25,893 nucleotides of DNA, from the NCBI GenBank assembly GCA_002748015.1, contig PDRH01000001.1, positions 1-25,893 of the forward strand. The letters run 5' to 3'. The position numbers and the translations under genes are program-made. The stretch's first letter is position 1; each line of letters begins with the position of its first letter. Positions 16,251 through 24,400 of the stretch are shown here, one piece after another. Source of the DNA: Bacteroidota bacterium. Its GTDB lineage: Bacteria > Bacteroidota > Bacteroidia > Bacteroidales > CAJPTX01. The notes beneath the pieces are model-generated. The model worked only from the letters and a program-made list of their open reading frames with translations, was not told the origin of the DNA and did no database searches.

Positions 16251-16270
16251 TAACAAATAAACACGGTACT

Positions 16271-18301
16271 ATGGAACGCTCATACATCAGCAAGGACAAG
16301 GAACAGCTCACGAATCTGCGCAAGGCGCTGGCCTGCGAAATCCTGGCCACCAACGGCAACGGGGCCTATGCCAGCACGACCCTGGCCATGTGCAACACGC
16401 GGAAGTACCACGGCCTGCTGGTGCTGCCGCTGGATAGCTTCGGGGGCGAGCGCTACGTGCTGCTGCACTCCCTGCACGAGCAGGTGATTGTGGAGGGGAT
16501 GACCTTCAACCTGGCTGTCAAGCGCTACCCTGGCGAGTACTTCCCCAAGGGGCATAAGTACCTCCGGCAGTACGACATGGTGCCCAACCCCTCTTTCGAG
16601 TACCAGGTGGGCACGGCCTACCTCCGAAAGGAGATCCTCATGCCACGGGAGAAGGAGCAGGTGCTCATCCGCTACACCCTGCGGGAGGCCGAGAGCGCCA
16701 TCACCCTGCGGATAAAGCCCTTCCTATCCTTCCGCCGGATGCACGACCTCAGCCGCGCCAACATGGCGGCCAACACCTACTACACGCCCATCCCCCACGG
16801 GATGGCCACGTGCATGTACGAGGGTTTCCCGACGCTGCACCTGCAGACCAGCCTGAAGAGCGAGTACATCCATGCGCCCGACTGGTACTACAACGTGGAG
16901 TACCAGCGGGAGGCCGAACGGGGCTACGATTCGCATGAAGACCTATACACACCGGGCTACTTCGAGCTGACGCTCCAGCCGGGGGAGAGCTTCGTCCTCT
17001 CGGCGGCCACCTCGCGCAAGCAGCCCGCCCGGCTCCCAAAGCTCTACGAGGACTCGCTAAGGGAGAAATCGCCACGGACCAACTTCGCCAGCACGCTCAT
17101 GACGGCGGCCCGCCAGTTCATCGTGGTGCGGGACAAGGGGACCTACGTGGTGGCGGGCTACCCGTGGTTCGGTCGCTGGGGGCGTGATACGCTCATCGCC
17201 CTACCCGACCTAACGCTCACCCTCGGCCAGCCGGAGAGGTGCAGGGCGGCCATCAGCACGCTCGTTGACGAAATGCGCGATGGGCTGCTGCCCAACATGG
17301 GGGCGGTGGGCAACTCGGCCTACAACAGCGTGGATGCGCCCCTGTGGCTATTCGTAGCGGTGCAGCAGTACATCGACCGGGCGGCCGACCCGCAGAAGGC
17401 CCATAGGGAAGCCTGGAAGCTCTGGGGCGAAGCGATGGTGCAGATATTCGAGCGCTACTCCCGCAGGGGAGAGGAGGGCTTCGGCCTACGGATGAACGAG
17501 CAAGGGCTAATATGGGCCGGGGAACCGGGCTATGCCCTCACGTGGATGGACGCAGTAGTACAGGGACGACCAGTAACACCGAGGGGTGGCTACGACGTGG
17601 AAATAAACGCGCTATGGTACAACGCCATCCGCTTTCTGGAGGGCTTTGCTGAGAAGTCCAAGGCGCTACAGCAGGCCAAGCTGCCCGAGCTGGCCAGGTC
17701 AGTGGAGGAGGCCTATCGTAGCATGTTCTTCATCCCGCACGATGGCTACCTGGCCGACTACGTGGATGAGCAGGGAGCGCACCGGGAGTGCCGCCCGAAC
17801 CAGATCTTGGCGGTGGGGCTGAAGTACTCGCCGCTCACCGAGGAGCAGCAGCGGGATGTGCTACATACCGTGCAGACGCACCTCTATACGCCGCTGGGGT
17901 TGCATACGCTCTCGCCACGGAATCCCTACTACAAGGGGCACTACCTGGGCGACCAGGCCACCCGGGACTTTGCGTACCACCAGGGCACCATCTGGACCTG
18001 GCTACTGGCCCCCTACCTCGATGCGGTAATGCGGGTGAAGGGGCCAAAGGCGGTGCATCGGGTGAGCGAGCAGATCCTCTCGACGCTCGAGCCCCTCCTG
18101 CAGCAGAACGGCCTGGGGACGCTGAGCGAGATATACGATGGGGATCCACCCCACGAGCCCGGTGGCACCTTTGCGCAGGCGTGGAGCGTGTCGGCCGCGG
18201 TGCATGCCCTGGAGGCCTACTGCAAGACGACGCCCCCCTCGGAGAGGTTCGGCTCGCAGTGGTTCTGCGATAACGTAATCAATGGTAGGAAGAATGGCTA
18301 A
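16271..18301 (+). CDS. Glycogen debranching enzyme (amylo-alpha-1,6-glucosidase, GH133-like)
   Basis: Read from MERSYISKD the product has 676 residues. An N-terminal beta-rich glycogen-debranching domain (about 15-230, with ATNGNGAYAS and RKYHGLLV) precedes an (alpha/alpha)6 GDE_C domain (about 260-670). Signatures are PWFGRWGRDT (Asp306), NSVDAPLW (Asp355), YDVEINALW (Glu444), RPNQILAVGL and DGDPPHEPGG. It should cleave alpha-1,6 branch points left after phosphorolysis. The frame is open back to 16166, but the predicted promoter falls inside that extension and homologues start near the MERSY methionine. There is no clear Shine-Dalgarno. The next gene follows after 23 bp. Confidence 0.92.
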   Translation: MERSYISKDKEQLTNLRKALACEILATNGNGAYASTTLAMCNTRKYHGLLVLPLDSFGGERYVLLHSLHEQVIVEGMTFNLAVKRYPGEYFPKGHKYLRQYDMVPNPSFEYQVGTAYLRKEILMPREKEQVLIRYTLREAESAITLRIKPFLSFRRMHDLSRANMAANTYYTPIPHGMATCMYEGFPTLHLQTSLKSEYIHAPDWYYNVEYQREAERGYDSHEDLYTPGYFELTLQPGESFVLSAATSRKQPARLPKLYEDSLREKSPRTNFASTLMTAARQFIVVRDKGTYVVAGYPWFGRWGRDTLIALPDLTLTLGQPERCRAAISTLVDEMRDGLLPNMGAVGNSAYNSVDAPLWLFVAVQQYIDRAADPQKAHREAWKLWGEAMVQIFERYSRRGEEGFGLRMNEQGLIWAGEPGYALTWMDAVVQGRPVTPRGGYDVEINALWYNAIRFLEGFAEKSKALQQAKLPELARSVEEAYRSMFFIPHDGYLADYVDEQGAHRECRPNQILAVGLKYSPLTEEQQRDVLHTVQTHLYTPLGLHTLSPRNPYYKGHYLGDQATRDFAYHQGTIWTWLLAPYLDAVMRVKGPKAVHRVSEQILSTLEPLLQQNGLGTLSEIYDGDPPHEPGGTFAQAWSVSAAVHALEAYCKTTPPSERFGSQWFCDNVINGRKNG

Positions 18302-18324
18302 TAACGACTAATGGAGTATATGAT

Positions 18325-19608
18325 ATGCGCGTACTAATGTTCGGATGGGAGTTTCCGCCACATATAACTGGAGGCCTCGGGACAGCGTGCCTAGGGATGA
18401 CCCGCGCGCTGGTGCAGGAGGGGGTGGAGGTCACCTTCGTGCTGCCGCGGCTCTTCGGACAGGAGGAGCAGGGGGATATCCGCCTGGTCTCCGCCCGCGA
18501 TCTGGGGCTTAGCCTAGGGAACGATGAGGTGCTATTCCTGAAGGAGCATGCGAAGTTCCTGACCATCGATTCGTACCTGCATCCGTACATTGGGCAGGAG
18601 GATCTATGGAGCGAATGGCGGGAGGATAGGGAGCGGGAGTTCCGCCTGCACCACTGGCGGGAGGAGTACTTCGACTTCAGCGGGCGCTACGGGGCAAACC
18701 TGATGGAGGAGGTGGCGCGCTACGCAATGCTGGGGGCAGTGGTGGCGCGACGGGAGCACTTCGACGTTATCCATGCGCACGACTGGCTGACCTACGAGGC
18801 GGGGATAGCGGCCAAGCGGGCCTCTGGGAAGCCGCTGGTGGTACATGTACACGCCACGGAGTTTGACCGGAGCGGGGAGAATGTGAACCAGCTAGTGTAC
18901 GACATCGAGCGGCGGGGGATGCACGCGGCCGACAGGGTCATCGCGGTAAGCAACCGGACGCGGGAGATCGTCATCGAGCGGTACGGCGTACCGGCCGAGA
19001 AGGTAGTAACGGTGCACAACGCGGTGGACTTCTCGGGCCAGAGCCTGCTGGGGCCGCTGGAGCGCCCCTTCCCGGAAATGGTGGTAACCTTCCTGGGGCG
19101 AATTACGTTCCAGAAGGGGCCGGAGTACTTCGTGGAGGCGGCGCACCGGGTGCTGCAGAAGATGGACAACGTGCGCTTCGTGATGGCCGGGAGCGGGAAT
19201 ACCCTGCACCAGATGGTAAGCCGGGTGGCGGAGCTGGGGATGGGTAGCAAGTTCCACTTCGCGGGCTTCCTCAAGGGGGAGGACGTGGACACTATGTACC
19301 GGATGAGCGATGTATACGTCATGCCATCGGTGAGCGAGCCCTTCGGGATTACGCCGCTGGAGGCCATGCGGAATACCGTGCCGGTCATCATCTCCAAGCA
19401 GAGCGGGGTGGCCGAGGTGCTCAAGTACGCCATCAAGGTGGACTTCTGGGACATCGATGCGATTGCCGATAGCATCTACGGCATCCTGAACTACCGCGCG
19501 TTGCAACGCTTCTTCCAACACCACGGAGCGGAGGAGGTGAAGGGCATACAGTGGAGCCATGCCGCGCTGAAGATCAAAGATATATACGGGGAGGTGCAGC
19601 CCGCGTAG
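18325..19608 (+). CDS. GT4 glycosyltransferase, glycogen synthase-like
   Basis: The 427-residue GT-B protein has an N-terminal Glycos_transf_4/GT5-like half with FGWEFPPHITGGLGT (glycine loop 16-19) and HAHDW (150-154), and a GT4 C-terminal half with the nucleotide-sugar motif SEPFGITPLE (Glu338, Glu346). Its place in a glycogen operon suggests it extends alpha-1,4-glucan or makes a primer or maltosyl donor, but acceptor and donor cannot be told from sequence. It is cytoplasmic. A GGAG motif precedes the ATG by about 9 nt, and the start (MRVLMFGWEFPP) is the usual one. It lies 23 bp after the debranching gene and 42 bp before the GH57 gene. Confidence 0.88.
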   Translation: MRVLMFGWEFPPHITGGLGTACLGMTRALVQEGVEVTFVLPRLFGQEEQGDIRLVSARDLGLSLGNDEVLFLKEHAKFLTIDSYLHPYIGQEDLWSEWREDREREFRLHHWREEYFDFSGRYGANLMEEVARYAMLGAVVARREHFDVIHAHDWLTYEAGIAAKRASGKPLVVHVHATEFDRSGENVNQLVYDIERRGMHAADRVIAVSNRTREIVIERYGVPAEKVVTVHNAVDFSGQSLLGPLERPFPEMVVTFLGRITFQKGPEYFVEAAHRVLQKMDNVRFVMAGSGNTLHQMVSRVAELGMGSKFHFAGFLKGEDVDTMYRMSDVYVMPSVSEPFGITPLEAMRNTVPVIISKQSGVAEVLKYAIKVDFWDIDAIADSIYGILNYRALQRFFQHHGAEEVKGIQWSHAALKIKDIYGEVQPA

Positions 19609-19650
19609 GGGGAACGAGGGGACGGAATTATAGAACACTAAAAAGAGGAA

Positions 19651-20847
19651 ATGCCTATGCGTACAATATGCTTTTACTTCCAGGTACACCAGCCCTACCG
19701 CCTGCGCCAGTACCGCTTCTTCGATATAGGGGTTAACCACGACTACTTTGACCGGGAGGCCAATGAAGGCATAGTCCGGAAGGTGGCGCAGAAATGCTAC
19801 CTACCGATGAATGGGGTGCTGGAGGAGCTAATCGGTCGCTACGGGGCGCAGTTCCGGGTGGCGTTCTCGATATCGGGCATCGCGCTGGACCAGTTCGAGG
19901 CCTACTGCCCTGAGGTGCTCGAGAGCTTCCAGCGGCTGGCGGCCACCGGTAGCGTGGAGTTCCTGGCGGAGACCTACTCGCACTCGCTCTCGGCGCTGGC
20001 CAATGAGGAGGAGTTCCGGGCGCAGGTGAAGATGCACCACAGGCGCATAGAGGAGCTGTTCGGCCAGAGCCCGACAACCTTCCGCGATACGGAGCTGATA
20101 TACTCCGACCGCATAGGGCACACGGTGGCGGAGATGGGCTACGAGCAGATGCTGACCGAGGGGGCAAAGCACATCCTAGCATGGAAGAGCCCAAACTATT
20201 TGTACCACAATACTATGAGCCCCCGCCTAAAGCTGCTGCTGAAGAACTTCCAGCTGAGCGACGACATCGCCTTCCGCTTCTCCAACCAGGGATGGGAGGG
20301 CTGGCCGCTAACGGCTGAGAAGTACGCGCACTGGCTGGGGGCGCTACCGTATCGGGACGAGGTGGTGAACCTCTTCATGGACTACGAGACCTTCGGGGAG
20401 CATCAATGGGCGGACACGGGCATCTTCGACTTCATGCGGGCGCTACCGGAGGCGGTGTTCCGCAACGGGGAGTACGAGTTCCTCACGCCCCGGCAGGTGG
20501 TGAAGAAGCACCAATCCGTAGGGCCGCTGCACGTGGAGTACCCGATCAGCTGGGCAGACGAGGAGCGCGACCTGACGGCCTGGCTGGGCAACGAGCTGCA
20601 GGACGAGGCCTTCTCGAACCTGTACGGTCTATACGAACGGGTGCAGGCGGTGGGGGACGAGCGGCTGCTGCGGGATTGGCTGCTGCTGCAGACATCGGAC
20701 CACTTCTACTACATGTGCACGAAGTGGTTCTCGGACGGGGATGTGCACAAGTACTTCAACCCCTACGGGTCGCCCTACGAGGCCTTCGTGAACTACATGA
20801 ACGTGCTGAGCGACTTCATGCTAGAGCTGAGGAAGCGGGAAGGGTAA
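19651..20847 (+). CDS. Glycoside hydrolase family 57 (alpha-amylase or related glucan enzyme)
   Basis: This 398-residue protein carries the GH57 landmarks: VHQPYRLRQY (HQP 13-15), a DTELIY motif with the likely nucleophile Glu148, and FMDYETFGEHQ with the likely acid/base Asp244. GH57 enzymes are retaining and include alpha-amylases, 4-alpha-glucanotransferases and branching enzymes. The branching enzymes are usually over 500 residues, so this short form is more probably an amylase or transferase acting inside the cell; no signal peptide is seen. An in-frame ATG two codons later (MRTICFYFQ) is an equally good start; a GAGG motif lies upstream. It is the last gene of the operon, followed by a strong terminator. 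Confidence 0.9.
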   Translation: MPMRTICFYFQVHQPYRLRQYRFFDIGVNHDYFDREANEGIVRKVAQKCYLPMNGVLEELIGRYGAQFRVAFSISGIALDQFEAYCPEVLESFQRLAATGSVEFLAETYSHSLSALANEEEFRAQVKMHHRRIEELFGQSPTTFRDTELIYSDRIGHTVAEMGYEQMLTEGAKHILAWKSPNYLYHNTMSPRLKLLLKNFQLSDDIAFRFSNQGWEGWPLTAEKYAHWLGALPYRDEVVNLFMDYETFGEHQWADTGIFDFMRALPEAVFRNGEYEFLTPRQVVKKHQSVGPLHVEYPISWADEERDLTAWLGNELQDEAFSNLYGLYERVQAVGDERLLRDWLLLQTSDHFYYMCTKWFSDGDVHKYFNPYGSPYEAFVNYMNVLSDFMLELRKREG

Positions 20848-20870
20848 GCCACTTCACAAGGGGAGATACG

Positions 20871-20911
20871 CGACAGGGGGTGCTAGATAATAGCATTCCC
20901 TGCCGTTTTTT
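20871..20911 (+). terminator. Strong intrinsic terminator of the glycogen operon
   Basis: A 15-bp stem (20871-20885 with 20891-20905; one mismatch and two G-T pairs) with loop GATAA is followed directly by six T residues (20906-20911). It starts 23 nt after the GH57 stop codon. Confidence 0.85.
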
Positions 20912-20935
20912 ATGGTGGGGGCTATGGGCGCATGG

Positions 20936-20958
20936 CGCTATGCCTACGGGCCGCTGGC
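20936..20958 (+). repeat. Direct repeat, copy 1
   Basis: CGCTA, two bases, then CCTACGGGCCGCTGGC. It matches 21019-21041 at 21 of 23 positions, 83 bp away, with the last 16 bases identical. Confidence 0.8.
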
Positions 20959-21018
20959 GGACGGCTAGAAACCCCAATTCTGTTTATATCTATTCGCCAT
21001 CCTAGGCATGCGGCGAGC

Positions 21019-21041
21019 CGCTAGACCTACGGGCCGCTGGC
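21019..21041 (+). repeat. Direct repeat, copy 2
   Basis: Second copy of the 23-nt repeat at 20936-20958. The two differing bases are at 21024-21025 (GA here, TG in copy 1). Confidence 0.8.
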
Positions 21042-21134
21042 TACCCAATGCGCCGAATGGGGGGCATTTATCCCGAGCGAGTAGCCCGCAGGGGCAGCCG
21101 GCTTTTTCGCTTCGTTCAACAGCACTAACCCCCA

Positions 21135-21148
21135 TCTCCCCGGGGAGA
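21135..21148. repeat. 14-bp perfect palindrome
   Basis: TCTCCCCGGGGAGA is self-complementary with no loop. It could be a dimeric protein site; no neighbouring promoter matches, so its role is open. Confidence 0.6.
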
Positions 21149-21379
21149 GCTGCGCCGCAATAGGCCGAATCGAGATGGTAGAAAGGAACGCTAGAAGGAT
21201 GGCGAGCTGAGAAATCGGAGAAGCGGTCGGTATGGTGCAGCACTACTTGGGGGGAGGAATCAGGGGATAAGGAGGGTTGTTGGCAGGGATGTTAATCCAT
21301 GGGAAATGAGTGCTTGTCAAACATTCCGGGGGATTCCTGTCTTATACGGTGCTTGGCGAACAATTGTTACTACATTCGC

Positions 21380-21414
21380 ATTGAATAGTGCGTGTCCAAA
21401 TTGGGTAGATTTTG
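21380..21414 (+). promoter_or_regulatory. Weak candidate promoter of the large surface protein
   Basis: ATTG (21380-21383), 22 bp, then TAGATTTTG (21406-21414), a -7 box with one extra base. It is the best Bacteroidota-type match in the region but imperfect. TACATTCG at 21371-21378 is a rival -7 box. Confidence 0.2.
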
Positions 21415-21490
21415 CCGCCGTTGGATATGGCTTTCCCCGGGTAGCAACACTGTGGACTACTACTGCTAAGATAACAAGAAGGATAAAGCG

Positions 21491-24400
21491 ATGAGAAAGG
21501 AAGGAGAACCCAAGAGATTGGGGCGACGATTTCGATTGCCCACCCTGCTAGCCATGCTGCTAGTACTAGGGCTGGGTAGCATTACGGATGCGGTGGCGCA
21601 GACGGGCGATGTATTCTGGTTCGACGTGCCGGAGCATGTGCGCTATAGGCATGATGACTACTCGGTTTACCTGCATGTAACGAGCCTAGGTAGGCCTGTG
21701 GAGGTGGAGATCGACCTGCCGGCCGAGGGGCACATAGGCTTCAAACCCATCACCTTCTCGCTGAAGGCTGGGGAGGAGAAAAAGATTCAGCTGGGGGCGA
21801 AGGGGCCGGGGCGTACGAACAGGAATCTGGGGGCTATCCTGGGGGATCAGGGTTACAATAGCAATGAGGCGTTGGCGCTGCACTACGGCAATACTAGGAA
21901 TTTCAACCAGCTAATTGATTGCCCGGCAAAGGATAGGCCGAAGTACATAGAGAACCTGCTGGCGTGGGCGGAGAGCGATGCGGCGGACTACTCGGGGGCT
22001 ATAAATAAGGCGCATCCCGTCGTGAACCGGACGAACAAGGGGGTTCGCATGCGGGCTTTCGAGCTGGATGCGAGCGGGAATCGTCTGCCGCAGAATACGA
22101 CGAACCGGCTGATTAGCTCCTACCTAGAGATGGGTATGGAGAACAGCTATGAGATTCTGGTGCTGAAGGGTGCGAATGCGCTGGGTTCGAGCTTCGTGGT
22201 GCCGATGCAGGACATGGTATCGATTGGGTGGAAGAATCGCTACCATACGCTGAACCCTGCGCCGGCGTACAGCTCGATGAACATCGTGGCGACGGAGGAT
22301 GAGACGCTGGTGCGGGTGGTAACCCCCTACCCCATCTTCCTGAAGGAGACCGGTCGATACGGCGGTGTCAAGCTCACCCGGGCGGGTACGGGCTCTACGG
22401 GTGGTACTACGGGCTACGCTTACGATTTGTGGTTCGAGAAGGCCGGGCAGAGCAGCATTCTAGCACCGTATGCCAAGCGGGAGAGGTACTACTACTACGG
22501 CAAGGATAAATGGGGTCTGTGGGAATGGAAGCAGGGCTACCTGTCGGATCAGTACCAGGTTATGGCAGATGCCGAGACGTATCCTGCGGAAGAGAAGGCG
22601 TATGTGGGGCTTGGGGGTACTACGATAGATGTTGTTGGGGGCAAGAAGAAGGTGGCCGTTACAGTTCGGACGGACGATGCCTCGGGCAAGGACGAGCATG
22701 ACCGGAAGTTGGTCTATGGTAGCTCGGTGAGCAGCAATGGTCCGGACTACATTGCCGACCAGCTGGTGCCGGTGGATTTCTTCGGTAGCACGTACGTGGC
22801 GATTCCGGGTAAGCGCGGCAGCCATAAGGCGCACGAGTGGCTCTTCATCACGGCGGTGGAGGATGGTACGGAGGTGCGTGCATGGTACAATAAGAACAGC
22901 GTGGCGAAGCTACCGAAGCCGAACGACAAGCTTCCGGTGAATAAGAAGGTTAGCCTACAACGTGGGGAGCAGATTAGCCTGCTGATAAGCGGCTACGGTA
23001 CGGTCAGCGTGGTAGCGAGCAAGGCCGTTGGAGTCTTCCAGGTTACCGGTATGCAGGAGACTGCAAATGCTGGCCAGCGAGCCGGGGGCTTGCTCCCGCC
23101 GCTGCCTGTAGGGCCAAAGGCCTGCCGGGGTACGCGGAGCGTGGTGCTGAGCCGGCCGCAGGACATGGACTTCTACCTGAACCTGGTTGCCTTCTGGGAC
23201 AGCGATCCGGAGATCTCTGCCATAGGGAACTTCAAGCTCGAGAAGTTCAACGGGACGGAGTTCGTACCGGATAACAGTACGGGGGCAAAGAGATTCCTGG
23301 CGGTGCTGAACGATGAGGCTCGCCTCTCGGATGGGCTATCCATCCCCAGCTGGAGTCCAGAAACCAACTGGACCAAACTCCCCAACCCCGGAACAGGGAC
23401 GAACAAAGACCTGAAGCGGTGGAGGTATCTCCAGATTCAGATGAATAAAAGCCGGTTCATGGTGGGGGATTTCCTGAAGATAGGGGTACCCTACCGCCTG
23501 ACGAATGGGAAGAACGTTTTCCAGCTGGGGGTGCTGCATGGAAATGCGAAGTACGATCCATCTAACCCCAAGCCCCAGAACATGGAGTACGGCACCTTCA
23601 GCGACTTCGTGGACATGGGCAAGGAGGCTCCGGTGATGAACATCACGACCAACATGGACGTGAGCCAGCTGAGCAGCTGCAACACGGGCAAGCTGGAGCT
23701 GAAGACGACCCTTACAGAAGGGCTGAAGTACAAGTGGTTCATGTGCGATGATGAGGGGAATGAGAATGGTGGGCAGACCGCCATCTACATGCTCGGCGAT
23801 AAGGAGAAGGAGGAGGTGGAGGTTACCGTACCCTCTGCACCGGGTAAATACTACGTTGGGCTGAACGTTAGGGGCTACTGTACGTCTGGGGCCTCGGCCA
23901 TCCTCCCGCTGAAGGTGGGTGCGAATATCAAGCTGAACCTAGAGGGGCTGCCGTCGGGCGATGTGTGCGTTCCGCTGGGGGAGGAGCATACGTATGGCTT
24001 CAAGGCCATGGGGCTGCAGCATGCAGACGAGATAGAGTGGTCGTACCAGCTACCCCACAAGCGGGGGCTGAAGGCTGGGACAACAAGCTACGAGTTCCTA
24101 GAGCCGGAGTTTGCTGGGGAACAGCTGATTGCCAGGAAGAGCATAGCCACGCCGGGGACAAGCGCCAATGTGGAGTTCACCTCAACGGGCGATGTGCTCG
24201 AGCAGGGCTTCATGACGAGCGTCTTCAACGACTGGGATGCGCTGAAAGCAGAGACTGGTGGCACCCCCTGGTACCCGATGAAGCTCAAGGTAACCGCCCG
24301 CAACAAGGGGGGCTGCGTGGTTACGAAGGAGGAGGAAGTGAATGTATACCAAGGGGTTAGCAAGCCGATCATCGGTGTGTTCAAGACCTCGGACAATACG

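Larger units (their letters stand above)
15965..16270. other. Divergent intergenic region of the glycogen locus (306 bp)
   Basis: No gene is seen here. From left to right it holds the Shine-Dalgarno of the fusion gene (15969-15977), its probable -7 box (16021-16028), a perfect 25-bp inverted repeat (16075-16132), a 10-bp tandem repeat (16189-16208), and the probable promoter of the debranching operon (16217-16250). Both genes are transcribed away from it, so it should hold the control sites of the locus. Confidence 0.8.
20848..21490. other. Long intergenic region (643 bp)
   Basis: No convincing gene is seen. It holds the operon terminator (20871-20911), a 23-nt near-identical direct repeat (20936-20958 and 21019-21041), a 14-bp perfect palindrome (21135-21148), and a more A+T-rich segment from about 21285 to the next gene that probably carries its promoter. 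A 92-codon frame on the minus strand (20965-21243) and a 62-codon frame on the plus strand (21306-21494) lack support. Confidence 0.7.

Noticed and set aside
17788..18273. 161-codon second-frame reading inside the debranching enzyme
   Set aside because: It lies within the GDE_C domain in another frame and has a Gly/Ala/Arg-rich composition typical of a shadow frame.
20965..21243. 92-codon minus-strand frame in the long intergenic region
   Set aside because: It covers one direct-repeat copy and the 14-bp palindrome, has no known domain and no Shine-Dalgarno; it may be part of a repeat element rather than a gene.
21306..21494. 62-codon plus-strand frame overlapping the start of the surface protein gene (ATGA overlap)
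   Set aside because: The overlap looks like translational coupling, but the frame spans the likely promoter region and shows no family features.
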